Positions 26,803 to 37,648 of a stretch of DNA of 64,000 nucleotides are shown here, one piece after another (position 1 is the stretch's first letter; every line of letters starts with the position of its first letter). The notes beneath the pieces were generated by a model. It ran no database searches. It was not told the DNA's origin and saw only the letters and a list, made by a program, of their open reading frames with translations. The DNA comes from JAMXLO01 sp963812075. GTDB lineage: Bacteria; Pseudomonadota; Alphaproteobacteria; Acetobacterales; Acetobacteraceae. The translations under genes were made by a program, and so were the position numbers. The stretch is from positions 124,001 through 188,000 of the forward strand of contig CAWETN010000010.1 of NCBI GenBank assembly GCA_963812075.1, written 5' to 3'.

Positions 26803-27409
26803 CGCGGCCGTGCATTTCGGTGATCGCCTCGGCCGCCTCGGCGGCGATCGTCGGATCGAAGCGGGTGGCGAGCGCGGTGCGCCAGGCATCCGCCGCCTCC
26901 TGGAGGTGACCGCGGCTCGCTTCGGCGTTGCCGAGCAGCACGTAACCCTGGCGCGCCTGGTCGCTGTGCGGATCCAGCTGCGTCAGCCGCTGGCGCAGTT
27001 GCGCTATCAATGCCGCCTCCTGCATCTCCCGCTCCCGCGCCACGGCGATCCGGTCGGCGAGCGGCACGGCGGGCAGCCCCGGCGACCCGCCCGTGAGGTA
27101 CAGGGCGAACGCGCCGATCGGTACCACCAGAAGCGCCAGCAGCACGGGGACGCGCGAACTGACGCGCGGCCCTGCTTCGGTGCTCCCGGCCGCCGCCAGC
27201 AGCCGCCGCTGCACCTCGAGCACTGCACTGGCATGTTCCGTGGTGGCGATGCGTCCGTCGGCCAGGTCGCGGTCCAGTTCGGAGAGCTGCGCGCGGTGCA
27301 GCGCCACAGCCGCCTCCTGCCGCCCACGCGCGGCGGCAGTGCCGCGCAGCGAAAGGGCGAGCGGTGTCAGGGCGACCGCCGCCAGCAGGGCGATGGCGAG
27401 CCAGATCAC
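26699..27409 (-). CDS. ccmI: CcmI cytochrome c biogenesis TPR protein
   Basis: A 236-residue membrane protein that presents apocytochrome c to the haem ligation complex. An N-terminal helix MIWLAIALLAAVALTPLAL and a second helix VPVLLALLVVPIGAFALYL bracket a basic cytoplasmic loop. The C-terminal periplasmic part has TPR-like helices (QARQGYVLLGNAEASRGHLQ, AADAWRTALATRFDP). It is shorter than the longest CcmI/CycH proteins but within the alphaproteobacterial range. The start overlaps the ccmH stop. It is the last gene of the ccm run, and its 3' end overlaps the convergent permease. Confidence 0.9.
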   Translation of the reverse strand: MIWLAIALLAAVALTPLALSLRGTAAARGRQEAAVALHRAQLSELDRDLADGRIATTEHASAVLEVQRRLLAAAGSTEAGPRVSSRVPVLLALLVVPIGAFALYLTGGSPGLPAVPLADRIAVAREREMQEAALIAQLRQRLTQLDPHSDQARQGYVLLGNAEASRGHLQEAADAWRTALATRFDPTIAAEAAEAITEMHGRVTEEAATLFRQALAASPADAPWRPMAQKRLSELK

Positions 27410-27855
27410 GATTTCAGCAGATCGGCCAGGCGCTGTCGTTCCGCGTCGCTGAGCGGCGCCGGGGGGTCAGGACGCCGGCGCCGCGCGATGGCCGCTGCCG
27501 CAACGCCTGTCAGCAATGCGAGCGCCGGCGCACCCCACAGCATCAGGGTCGTCGCGTTGAACGGCGGGCGCAGGCGGACGAAGTTGCCGTAGCGCGCCAC
27601 CATCCAGTCGGTGACCTGCTGATCGCTGTCGCCGGCGGCGACGCGCTCGCGGATGATGCGGCGCAGGTCGCGCGCGAGGTCGGCGTTGGATTCCTCGACA
27701 CTCTCGTTCTGGCATACCAGACAGCGCAGCTGGTGGCCGAGCGCCTCGGCGCGCTGCTCCTGCGCGCGGTCGGGCAACAGCTCGGCAGGATCGCTCACCG
27801 CGAACGCGGGCAGCGCCAGCAGCACGCCGAGCACGACCGCGGCGGCGCGCTTCAC
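27406..27855 (-). CDS. ccmH: CcmH apocytochrome c thiol oxidoreductase
   Basis: A 149-residue membrane-anchored periplasmic protein that handles apocytochrome thiols. A signal/anchor is followed by EALGHQLRCLVCQNESVEES, the diagnostic LRCxxCQN motif, then WMVARYGNFVRLRPP and a C-terminal transmembrane helix (LMLWGAPALALLTGVAAAAIA). A GTG start at 27855 is inferred, because it overlaps the ccmG stop (GTGA) and gives a proper signal peptide. Intact frame. Confidence 0.92.
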   Translation of the reverse strand: MKRAAAVVLGVLLALPAFAVSDPAELLPDRAQEQRAEALGHQLRCLVCQNESVEESNADLARDLRRIIRERVAAGDSDQQVTDWMVARYGNFVRLRPPFNATTLMLWGAPALALLTGVAAAAIARRRRPDPPAPLSDAERQRLADLLKS

Positions 27856-28409
27856 GCCAGGCTCTGCAGAAGCGGCGCGAGGGACTGGCGCAGGATGTCG
27901 TCGGAGAGCCCGCCGGCCCAGCGCCAGCGCACGATGCCGGCGCGATCCACCAGATAGGATTCCGGGACCCCGTACAGGCCGAAGTCGATCGCCACGGTGC
28001 CCGGCTCGTCGCGGGCAATGCGCGTGTAAGGGTCGCCGTTCTGCGCCAGGAACCCTCTCGTCGCATCCGTCTTGTCCTTGTAGGCGATGCCCCAGATCGG
28101 CGTGCCCTGCTGCTTCAGGGTCATCAGCACCGGGGCCTCCTGGACGCACGGGATGCACCAGGAAGCGAAGAAGTTCACCAGCGCGGGGCGCCCGGAGGCG
28201 ATGACATCGGCGGAGGAAAAGCCCTGGCCCGGCGGCAGACCCGGCAGCGAGAAGCGGGGCAGCGGCTTGCCGATCAGCATACTCGGCACGCCGTGCGGAT
28301 CGTAGGTCCCTTCGCCCATGCGATCGAGCAGCACCTTGCCGCCCACCAGCGCTGCCGCCGCCACGCCAAGCGGGGCGAGCAGCAGCGTGCGGCGCTGCAG
28401 CGTGGTCAA
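27852..28409 (-). CDS. ccmG: CcmG/DsbE periplasmic thioredoxin-like protein
   Basis: A 185-residue membrane-tethered thioredoxin that reduces apocytochrome c cysteines. After the anchor (LLLAPLGVAAAALVGGKVLL) comes FSLPGLPPGQGF, then the active site FFASWCIPCVQEAP (WCxxC), and YGVPESYLVDRAGIVRWRW with the cis-Pro segment. The start is a TTG at 28409, overlapping the TGA of ccmF. It is proposed because no ATG or GTG fits and the length then matches the family. Confidence 0.88.
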   Translation of the reverse strand: MTTLQRRTLLLAPLGVAAAALVGGKVLLDRMGEGTYDPHGVPSMLIGKPLPRFSLPGLPPGQGFSSADVIASGRPALVNFFASWCIPCVQEAPVLMTLKQQGTPIWGIAYKDKTDATRGFLAQNGDPYTRIARDEPGTVAIDFGLYGVPESYLVDRAGIVRWRWAGGLSDDILRQSLAPLLQSLA

Positions 28410-30380
28410 CGCAGCGCCCCCGCCCGCAAGGCAATGGCGCGCCGGGCCGGCGCACCGACTCGCAGCCGCCGATCGCCCAGCGACAGCGCGCCCCCGACCG
28501 CCATCACCAGGGCGCCGAGCCAGATCCAGGGCGCCAGCGGATTGACGTGCAGCCGCAGCACCGCCTCGCCGTCGCGCTCTTCGCCCAGCACGGCGTAGAG
28601 GTCGCGCAGCAGGTTGGTCTGGATCGCGGTGTCGGTCACCGTGGTCTTCTGCACGGTGAACATCCGACGCGACGGGTGGAACATGGCGATCTCGCTCGCC
28701 GCCGCGGCTCACACGGATGTCGGCGACGCGCGCCGTATAGTTCGGCCCCTGCTCGTCGCGCAGCGCCTCCAGCGTCCAGTCGAAGCCGCCGAGTGCCACG
28801 CTCTGCCCCGGGTGCACCGCGACGATCGTGCTGGCAGCCAGCGACATCCCGGCAATGCCCGCGACGGTGACGCCCATGCCGGCGTGTGCCACGGCGGAGC
28901 CCCACACCGACAGCGGCTGCGCGGCCAGCCGGGAGCGGAACGTCGCGAACGGCGCGCGGAACAGCCGTGTGCGCTCCACCAGTTCCGCCAGCGCCCCGGC
29001 GACCAGCCACGCCGCCGCGGCGAAGCCGAGTGCGGCGAACCCGGCGCGCAGCCCGAACGCCGTCGCGATGCCGACCAGCGTGGCGAACAGCCCGGCCCAC
29101 CACAGCTTGAACAGCGCCGGCAAGAGTTCGGCGCGCTTCCACGGCAGCACCGGGCCCAACGACATCGCCGCGAACAGCGGGATCGCCAGCGGGAACACGG
29201 TGCTCTGGAAATACGGCGGGCCGACGCTGAGCTTGGCGCCGAACACCAGTTCGGCGAACAGCGGATAGGTCGTGCCGGTCAGCACCACGGCGCAGATCGA
29301 GCACAGCAGGATGTTGTTCAGCACCAGCGCGCCCTCGCGCGAGACCGGCGCGAACAGCCCGGTCGCCGTCATCACCGGCGCACGGAATGCGAACAGCAGC
29401 AGCGAGCCGCCGATGACGATCGCCAGCAGCGCCAGGATGAAGACGCCGCGCGCCGGGTCGTTGGCGAAGCTGTGCACCGAGTTCAGGATGCCGGAGCGCA
29501 CCAGGAACGTGCCGCACAGCGACAGCGAGAAGGTGCCGATGGCAAGCAGTATGGTCCAGATCTTCAGCGCCTCGCGCTTCTCCACGACGATGGCGGAGTG
29601 CAGCAGGGCGGTGCCGGACAGCCAGGGCAGCAGCGAGGCGTTCTCCACCGGGTCCCAGAACCAGTAGCCGCCCCAGCCGAGTTCGTAGTAGGCCCACCAG
29701 GAGCCCAGGGCGATGCCGCCGGTCAGCAGGCACCAGGCGGCCAGCGTCCAGGGCCGCACCCAGCGGCCCCAGGCGGCGTCGACGCGGCCTTCCAGCAGTG
29801 CGGCAACGGCGAAGGCGAACGGGATGGCGAAGCCGACATAGCCCGCGTAGAGCACCGGCGGATGGAAGGCGAGGCCGGGGTCCTGCAGCAGCGGGTTCAT
29901 GTCGCGGCCGTCGAGCGGCGGCGGCCAGACCCGTTCCAGCGGGTTCGATGTGGTCAGCGCGAACAGCAGGAAGCCGGCCGAGGTGAAGCCCAGGACGCCG
30001 ATGACGCGGGCGCGCAGCGACGACGGGCAGGGCGCGGCCGAACCCGGCGACCGCGCCGCCGCACAGCGCCAGGATCAGGCACCACAGCAGGATGGAGCCC
30101 TCGTGGTTCCCCCAGGTGCCGGTGATCTTGTAGATCAGCGGCTTCAGGCTGTTGGAGTTCTCCACGACGTTGGCGACCGAGAAGTCGTCCACCACCGCGC
30201 TCCAGACCAGGCAGCCATAGGCGGTCGCCAGCGCAACGAGCTGCCCTATGGCCAGCGCCGGCGCCGTCTGCATCAGCCTTATGTCGCGCGCGCGGGCACC
30301 CAGCAGCGGCAGCGCCGCCTGCGCGACCGGCGAGCGACCACGGCCAGCGCCAGGGCGAAGTGGCCGAGTTCGGGGATCAT
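28406..30380 (-). CDS. ccmF: CcmF haem lyase subunit, three frameshifts
   Basis: A large polytopic inner-membrane protein that ligates haem to apocytochrome c. The start MIPELGHFALALA overlaps the ccmE stop. A base seems missing near 30337, then LMQTAPALAIGQLVALATAYGCL. An extra base near 30030 precedes LGFTSAGFLLFALTTSNP. The haem-handling WWD motif is intact: WGGYWFWDPVENASLLPWL. Another shift near 28713 leads to IAMFHPSRRMFTVQKTTVTDTA and the C-terminal helix. Repaired length is 657 residues (family about 650). All landmarks survive, so error is more likely than loss. Confidence 0.9.
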
Positions 30381-30879
30381 CCCGACCGCGGGCTCGATGG
30401 CAGTTCCAGGTTGCAGCAGGGCGGCGGCGGACCGGCCGACGGATTCCAGTGGCCCGACTTCTTCAGCGCGTCGGCGACGTCCTTCGGCATGTAGGTCTCG
30501 TCGTGCTTGGCCAGCACCTCGGAGGCGCGGAACGCTGCCGTCCGGCTGCAGCGTGCCGAGGGTCACCACGCCCTGACCTTCGCGGAACAGGTCCGGCAGG
30601 ATGCCGACATAGGTCACCTCGACGCTGGCCGCGCCATCGGTCACCGGAACCTTGCCGCCGGATGGCCGGCATCGGTCGAGCGCTGCACGCTGCCCTGCTC
30701 GACCAGGCCGCCCAGACGGAACATGCGGCCGCGGATCGGGCGCCTTGCCCGCCAGGTCCGAGGGCGCCATGAAGAACACCAGGTTGTCGCGGAATGCGAA
30801 CAAGGCCAGGGCGGTGGCCGAGCCCAGCCCGAGGCCGCAGGCCAGCAGGATCCAGCAGCCGGCGCCGCTTGCGGGTCAT
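30377..30879 (-). CDS. ccmE: CcmE haem chaperone, four frameshifts
   Basis: A periplasmic OB-fold protein that carries haem covalently from CcmC to CcmF. Pieces in order: MTRKRRRL then WILLACGLGLGSATALALF (anchor), AFRDNLVFFMAPSDLAGK, FRLGGLVEQGSV, VPVTDGAASVEVTYVGILPDLFREGQGVV, and ASEVLAKHDETYMPKDVADAL, whose HDExYxP contains the haem-binding His. Surplus bases near 30855, 30735 and 30540 and a missing base near 30660 separate them. Repaired length is 166 residues. The start and stop overlap ccmD and ccmF by four bases each (ATGA). Confidence 0.88.
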
Positions 30880-31017
30880 CGCGCGCGCCGCCTGGGGTCG
30901 ATGGCCGCCAGCCGGCGCTGCGCCGCTCGCATGCGCCGGAAGGCCGCGACGCCGAAGCTTGCCGGCACTCAGCACGCCCATCGCGTAGGCGGCGGCGATA
31001 TAGGGCAGGTGCGTCAC
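30876..31017 (-). CDS. ccmD: CcmD small haem exporter protein, one +1 frameshift
   Basis: A tiny single-helix membrane protein that helps release holo-CcmE. GTG start, VTHLPYIAAAYAMGVLSAG, one surplus base near 30959, then SFGVAAFRRMRAAQRRLAAID and a basic end. Repaired length is 46 residues, typical for CcmD. Position between ccmC and ccmE, with an ATGA overlap to ccmE, supports the assignment. Confidence 0.82.
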
Positions 31018-31023
31018 GACGCG

Positions 31024-31805
31024 CTATCTGGCCTCGGCGACGCGCCATCAGCAGGGCGCGGATGCGCCGCTCCATCACCGCGGCCCGCGTGCGCGCGAGC
31101 ACGATCGCGGCGAACAGCAGGGTGATAGCCGACCGCGGCGAACAGCAGCGGCCACAGCATGCCGACATACATGGTCGGCGCGCCGGTGAGACTGATCGTT
31201 GCCGGCTGATGCAGCGTGTTCCACCAATCGACGCTGAACTTGATGATCGGCAGGTTCACCACCCCGACCAGCGCCAGGATCGCGCCGGAGCGATAGCCGC
31301 GTACCGGGTCGTCGAACGCACGCACCAGCGCAATGTGGCCCAGATACAGGAAGAACAGCATCAGTACCGAGGTCAGCCGCGCGTCCCACACCCACCAGGC
31401 GCCCCACATCGGCTTGCCCCAGATGCTGCCCGTCAGCAGGCAGAGCGCGGTGAAGCCGGCGCCCACCGGGCCGATTTCGACCGCAGCCAGATCCGCCAGC
31501 GGGTGGCGCCAGACCAGCGACAGCACCGAGCACAGCGCGAGGGCGAAATACCCTGCGGAGGCGAGCCACGCTGCCGGGACATGCACGTACATGATGCGCA
31601 CCGCGTCGCCCTGCTGCCAGTCGGCCGGGGCAAGGAACAGGCCCCATAGCAGGCCCACCGCGGTCAGCCCGACGCCGGCGGCTCCCAGCCATGGCAGAAC
31701 GCTGCCGGACAGGCGCAGGAAACGCCCCGGGTTGGCGAAACGATGCAGGGAACGCCCCGGGTTTCGCCCACTCGGAGGCGGGACAACAACGGAACTCGCG
31801 TCCAC
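31024..31805 (-). CDS. ccmC: CcmC haem exporter permease, two +1 frameshifts
   Basis: A six-helix inner-membrane protein that loads haem onto CcmE. It has MYVHVPAAWLASAGYFALAL and the haem-handling motif WGAWWVWDARLTSVLMLFFL. NLPIIKFSVDWWNTLHQPA, with conserved His residues, also matches. Near 31128 one extra base breaks LLFAAVGY from LLFAAIVLARTRAAVMERRIR; a second near 31035 gives a stop six bases before ccmD. The first 25 residues include a duplicated NPGR segment, so the true start may lie closer to HRFANPGRFLRL. Repaired length is at most 259. The usual upstream ccmA and ccmB are absent here. Confidence 0.88.
31721..31763. repeat. 13-base direct repeat in ccmC 5' end
   Basis: AACGCCCCGGGTT occurs at 31721-31733 and again at 31751-31763, thirty bases apart. 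It encodes the repeated NPG(R) of the predicted CcmC N-terminus, and suggests a small local duplication at the start of the gene. Confidence 0.7.
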
Positions 31806-31878
31806 AATTCCAATCTACCCGATGCCGCAGCCCGTTTGAAGGCAGCCTGCAAAGGCTTAATGTTTGGCCGAGAGGGAG

Positions 31879-32308
31879 ATGCAACCGGTGGCAAGGCAGG
31901 TACTGGCTCGTCAAGTCGGAGCCCGACGCGTTCTCCTGGGACCAGCAGGTCGCGAACGGGGTCGAGCCCTGGACCGGGGTGCGGAACTTCACCGCGCGGA
32001 ACAACCTGAAGGCCATGAAGAACGGCGACCGTGCGTTCTTTTACCACTCCAACGAGGGCAAGGAGATCGTCGGCGTCGTGGAGGTGGTACGCGAGGCCTA
32101 TCCCGACCCTACCGCAGAATCGGGCAACTGGGTCTGCGTCGACATGAAGGCGGTGGCGCCGATGCCGAAGCCCGTGACTCTGGTGACGGTCAAGGCGGAT
32201 CCCAAGCTGGCGGAACTCGCCCTGGTGCGGCAGTCGCGGCTGTCGGTGATGCCGGTGTCGAAGCCGCACTGGGACTACATCTGCCGGCTCGGGGGGTGGA
32301 AAGCATGA
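31879..32308 (+). CDS. EVE domain protein, probable +1 frameshift near its start
   Basis: EVE domains are PUA-like folds that bind modified nucleotides in RNA or DNA. The body reads YWLVKSEPDAFSWDQQVANG, VRNFTARNNLKAMKNGDRAFFYHSNEGKEIVGVVEV and ends SVMPVSKPHWDYICRLGGW, a near-complete EVE domain. The ATG at 31879 has a good GAGGGAG ribosome site, but reaching YWLVKSEP in frame needs removal of one base at about 31900; repaired length is 142. Without repair no start codon lies at the expected place. The stop overlaps the Rieske start (ATGA). Divergent from ccmC. Confidence 0.85.
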
Positions 32309-32757
32309 GCGCGGACGATGAAGTGGCCGCCTTCCCCCAACACCCTCCCGCAAGGGGAGGGGGAGAAACCAATTCTGGACTCCCTTTGCCCTCGCGGGAT
32401 GGGGGTGGGGGGAGGGGGCACCGCGCCCTGTGCCGCCTGGACGACTTCCCCGATGGCGCCTGCAAGGGCTTCCCGCCCGCGCCTGGCGGGTTCACCGGCC
32501 TGTTAGCCGTCCGCCAGGGGGACACGATCCATGTCTACGTGAATTCCTGTCCACATATCGGCACCCCGCTCGACTGGGTGCCCGGCCGCTTTCTCTCGAT
32601 CGACGGCAGCCGTATCGTCTGCGCCACGCACGGCGCGGAATTCCGCATCACCGACGGGGAATGCCTGCGCGGCCCCTGCCTCGGTGACCGGCTGGAACGC
32701 GTCATGATCCAGATCAAGGACGGCACCTTGTTCGTACCCGAGGATGCCGGCCTGTAG
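32305..32757 (+). CDS. Rieske [2Fe-2S] ferredoxin-like protein with repeat-derived insert
   Basis: A 150-residue soluble Rieske protein. Cluster ligands are in VNSCPHIGTPLDWVP (C-x-H) and VCATHGAEF (C-x-x-H). The start is coupled to the EVE gene. Residues about 10-39 (Pro/Gly/Arg-rich) are encoded by a palindromic G/C-run repeat (32332-32421) that keeps the frame open; the conserved region starts at LCRLDDFPDGACKGFPP. Function is probably an electron carrier or maturation factor; no partner oxygenase is present. Confidence 0.82.
   Translation: MSADDEVAAFPQHPPARGGGETNSGLPLPSRDGGGGRGHRALCRLDDFPDGACKGFPPAPGGFTGLLAVRQGDTIHVYVNSCPHIGTPLDWVPGRFLSIDGSRIVCATHGAEFRITDGECLRGPCLGDRLERVMIQIKDGTLFVPEDAGL
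32332..32421. repeat. Palindromic G/C-run repeat inside the Rieske coding sequence
   Basis: Contains CCCTCCCGCAAGGGGAGGG, a stem-loop with GCAA loop, and a second half CCCTCGCGGGATGGGGGTGG with G-runs. It looks like the interspersed intergenic palindromes common in GC-rich proteobacteria, yet it sits in frame in the N-terminus of a conserved gene. I saw no other copy in this window. Confidence 0.65.
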
Positions 32758-32782
32758 ATCGAACATGGGAAGGAACGCGTTC

Positions 32783-34732
<1,950 letters not shown>

Positions 34733-34812
34733 GCGGCCGCGAGGTCGACATCGCGGGGGTTTGTCAGCTGCGCTAGACGCGGGCGCTCAACACGCGGGGA
34801 CACGCGCTTTAT

Positions 34813-34841
34813 GGTGTAGCCGGTTCATCGCCGGCTACACC
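34813..34841. terminator. Strong hairpin between acs and ligD
   Basis: A perfect 11-bp stem, GGTGTAGCCGG / CCGGCTACACC, with a 7-base loop TTCATCG. It lies 80 bases after acs and 18 bases before ligD. No U-tract follows, so it could be an attenuator, a repeat or a weak terminator. Confidence 0.5.
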
Positions 34842-34858
34842 GAGAGGCGCCTCCACCG

Positions 34859-37471
34859 ATGCCGCGCAGCCCTGCCAACCGCGACACCTCGATCAGTACC
34901 TATCGCGCCCGGCGCGATTTCTCCGTCACGCGTGAGCCGGCCCCCTCGCCGCGCAGGACGCCGCGCAAGGCGCCGATGTTCGTCGTGCAGAAGCATCAGG
35001 CGCATCGTGCCGGCCTGCACTGGGACTTCCGGCTGGAGCATGGCGGCGTGCTGTGGAGCTGGGCGGTGCGCAAGGGGCCTTCGCTCGATCCGGCCGACAA
35101 GCGGATCGCGGCTCATGTCGAGGACCACCCGCTCGACTATGCCGACTTCGAGGGGACGATTCCGGACGGCCAGTACGGCGCCGGCACCGTGGAACTGTGG
35201 GACCGCGGCACGTGGGAGCCGCTGGACGATCCGGAAGCGGGCATGCGCAAGGGCGAGCTTCGCTTCGTGCTGGACGGCAAGCGCCTGCACGGACGTTTTA
35301 CCTTGGTGCGGCTGAAGCCCCGCGCGGGACAGCGCAGCCGGCAGGACAACTGGCTGCTCATCAAGGGCCACGACGAGGCGGAACGCCAAGGCGCGGATGC
35401 GCCGACGATCGAGCGTGAGCGCGACCAGCCGATGCCGGAAGGCGCGGTGCGCGGCGACTTGCCGAAAGCCCAGGCGCCGCAGCTGGCATCGGTGGCGGAG
35501 AAGGCTCCGGACACCGATGACTGGATCAACGAGATCAAGTTCGACGGCTACCGCCTGCTCTGCTGGCTGCAGCAGGGTGAGGTTCGCGTGATGACGCGCA
35601 ACGGGCTGGACTGGACCGACCGGCTTCCGGCGGTCGCCCGCGCGGTCCAGGGCCTGCGCGCCGCCACCGCCCTGGTGGACGGTGAGCTGGTCGCGCTCGA
35701 CAAGCAGGGGGCCTCGAGCTTTCCGGCGCTGCAGGCCGCGTTGTCCGCCGGCAAGGACGCCACGCTGTATTTCCACCTGTTCGACCTGCTGCATTTTGAC
35801 GGCTGGGATCTGCGCGGCTGCGCAGTGCTGGATCGCAAGCGCGTGCTGCACGGTTTGAACGACTGGCGCGGCATGCTGCGATACAGCGACCATCAGGTCG
35901 GCAAGGCGGCAGAATTGCTGGGAGAGGCCTGCCAGCGGGGGCTTGAGGGCATCATCTGCAAGCAGGCCAACGCGCCGTATCGCGCCGGACGCAGCGGCGC
36001 GTGGCTGAAGGTGAAATGCCGCGGGCGCGAGGAACTGATCGTGCTGGGATGGACGCCGCCCGGCGGCAGCCGCACCGCACTGGGGTCGTTGCAGCTGGGC
36101 TATTACGACAGGCAGGGGCAGCTGCACTACGCCGGCGGCGTCGGCTCGGGCTTCTCCGAGCACGAGCTGGGACTGCTGAGCCGACGGCTTGCCGAACTCG
36201 CCGCCGAACCGCCGCGGTCGTTGGTCGTTTCCGACGAGCCGATGCCCAGGAACATCCATTGGGTGCGTCCCGAGCTGGTGGCGGAGGTGGCGTTCGCCGC
36301 ATGGTCCGGGTCGGGCCGTGTACGGCAGGCTGCCTATCTGGGCCTGCGCGAAGACAAGAGCGCGGAGGAGGTGGTGCGTGATCCGGCCGACCCCGAAGTC
36401 GAGCGCAAGGCGATCCGGCCCAGACCAGGCGATCGGTCCGCCGCGGCAGGACCGGCGCCGGTCGTCGCCGTGCCGCCGCGGCGCCGATCAGCCATCGTGT
36501 CGGCGCGCGCACCCAAACGCCGCGAGGTGACAGTGGGCAACGTCGCGCTCACGCACCCCGAGCGCGAGCTCTGGCCCGGCGTGACCAAGCAGGCGCTGGC
36601 GGAATACTGGAGCGCGGTCGCCGGCAGGGCGCTGCCCGGGCTGGCGCGCCGTCCGCTGGCGATCGTGCGCTGTCCGGAAGGGATCGGCGGGCAGCATTTC
36701 TTCCAGAAGCACGGTCACGGCACGCTGCCCTCTGCCATCCGCCAGGGCGAGGCGGACGGCCAGCCGTACCTGGTGATCGATGACGCCGATGGCCTGATTG
36801 CCATGGCGCAGATCTCGGCGATCGAGCTGCACGCGTGGGGCGCGAGCGAGGCCATACCGACGCACCCTGACCGGATGGTGTTCGACCTCGATCCCGGCGA
36901 GGGGGTGGCGTTCGCCGATGTCGTGCAGGCGGCGCGAGATATGCGCGCCCAGTTGCAACGCCTGGGTCTCGAGTCATTCTGCCGCACGACCGGTGGCAAG
37001 GGGCTGCACGTCGTGGTGCCGCTGGAACCGGTCGCCGGCTGGGATGTGGTGAAACCGTTCTGCCGCGCCTTCGCCGAGACGCTCAGCCAGGAGGAGCCAA
37101 AGCGGTTCCTTTCAACCGTGAAAAAGGCCGACCGGCACGGCCGCATCCTCATCGACTGGCTGCGCAACGGCCTGGGTGCCACCGCTGTGGCCTCGTTCAG
37201 TCCGCGGGCGCGTGACGGCGCGACCGTTGCCACGCCGGTGTCGTGGGACGATGTGGAACGCAGGCTGGATCCTTCGAAGTTCACGCTGCTGACGGTGCCG
37301 GAACGCTTCGCCCGCCTGGGCGGCGACCCATGGGAGGGCTTCGCCTCGCTCCGCCAGCGCCTTCCCGATCTGGGAAACAAGCCAGAGCGTTCTCCGCGCA
37401 AAGGGGCGGCAACCATTGTCACCGCCGCCAAACCGCAGCGCCGCCGCCAGAAGCCGCCCGACAACTCCTGA
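34859..37471 (+). CDS. ligD: Multifunctional ATP-dependent DNA ligase LigD (PE-LIG-POL)
   Basis: An 870-residue end-joining enzyme. The 3'-phosphoesterase domain comes first (about 38-190: FVVQKHQAHRAGLHWDFRLEHGGVLWSWAVRKGPS, with HxDxH-type metal ligands). Then the ligase (about 205-520), with the adenylated Lys in EIKFDGYRLLCW, VDGELVALD, and EGIICKQANAPYRAGRSGAWLKVK. The polymerase/primase (about 565-850) has HPERELWPG, the metal-binding MVFDLDPGEGVAF and SFCRTTGGKGLHVVVPL, and ILIDWLRNG. The domain order is the PE-LIG-POL one seen in several alphaproteobacteria and Pseudomonas. It works with Ku, encoded about 10 kb upstream. Intact frame. Confidence 0.96.
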   Translation: MPRSPANRDTSISTYRARRDFSVTREPAPSPRRTPRKAPMFVVQKHQAHRAGLHWDFRLEHGGVLWSWAVRKGPSLDPADKRIAAHVEDHPLDYADFEGTIPDGQYGAGTVELWDRGTWEPLDDPEAGMRKGELRFVLDGKRLHGRFTLVRLKPRAGQRSRQDNWLLIKGHDEAERQGADAPTIERERDQPMPEGAVRGDLPKAQAPQLASVAEKAPDTDDWINEIKFDGYRLLCWLQQGEVRVMTRNGLDWTDRLPAVARAVQGLRAATALVDGELVALDKQGASSFPALQAALSAGKDATLYFHLFDLLHFDGWDLRGCAVLDRKRVLHGLNDWRGMLRYSDHQVGKAAELLGEACQRGLEGIICKQANAPYRAGRSGAWLKVKCRGREELIVLGWTPPGGSRTALGSLQLGYYDRQGQLHYAGGVGSGFSEHELGLLSRRLAELAAEPPRSLVVSDEPMPRNIHWVRPELVAEVAFAAWSGSGRVRQAAYLGLREDKSAEEVVRDPADPEVERKAIRPRPGDRSAAAGPAPVVAVPPRRRSAIVSARAPKRREVTVGNVALTHPERELWPGVTKQALAEYWSAVAGRALPGLARRPLAIVRCPEGIGGQHFFQKHGHGTLPSAIRQGEADGQPYLVIDDADGLIAMAQISAIELHAWGASEAIPTHPDRMVFDLDPGEGVAFADVVQAARDMRAQLQRLGLESFCRTTGGKGLHVVVPLEPVAGWDVVKPFCRAFAETLSQEEPKRFLSTVKKADRHGRILIDWLRNGLGATAVASFSPRARDGATVATPVSWDDVERRLDPSKFTLLTVPERFARLGGDPWEGFASLRQRLPDLGNKPERSPRKGAATIVTAAKPQRRRQKPPDNS

Positions 37472-37648
37472 GTTGCCGGCGACGTGCGCTGCCAGGGTCA
37501 GGTTTCGCAGGCGATCGGGCCACACTTACCTTGGCTGCAGCTGCCGCCCCCGCTTCGGAACCTGTGGCTGAACGAGCCAGGCCGACTGTTCGGCGCACGG
37601 AAAATGCGCCGCCGGTTGGCGGCCCGCACCGGGCGTTCCGGATCCGTT

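Noticed and set aside
28614..30125. 503-codon open frame antisense to ccmF
   Set aside because: Gln/Arg-rich shadow; ccmF motifs on the other strand are clear.
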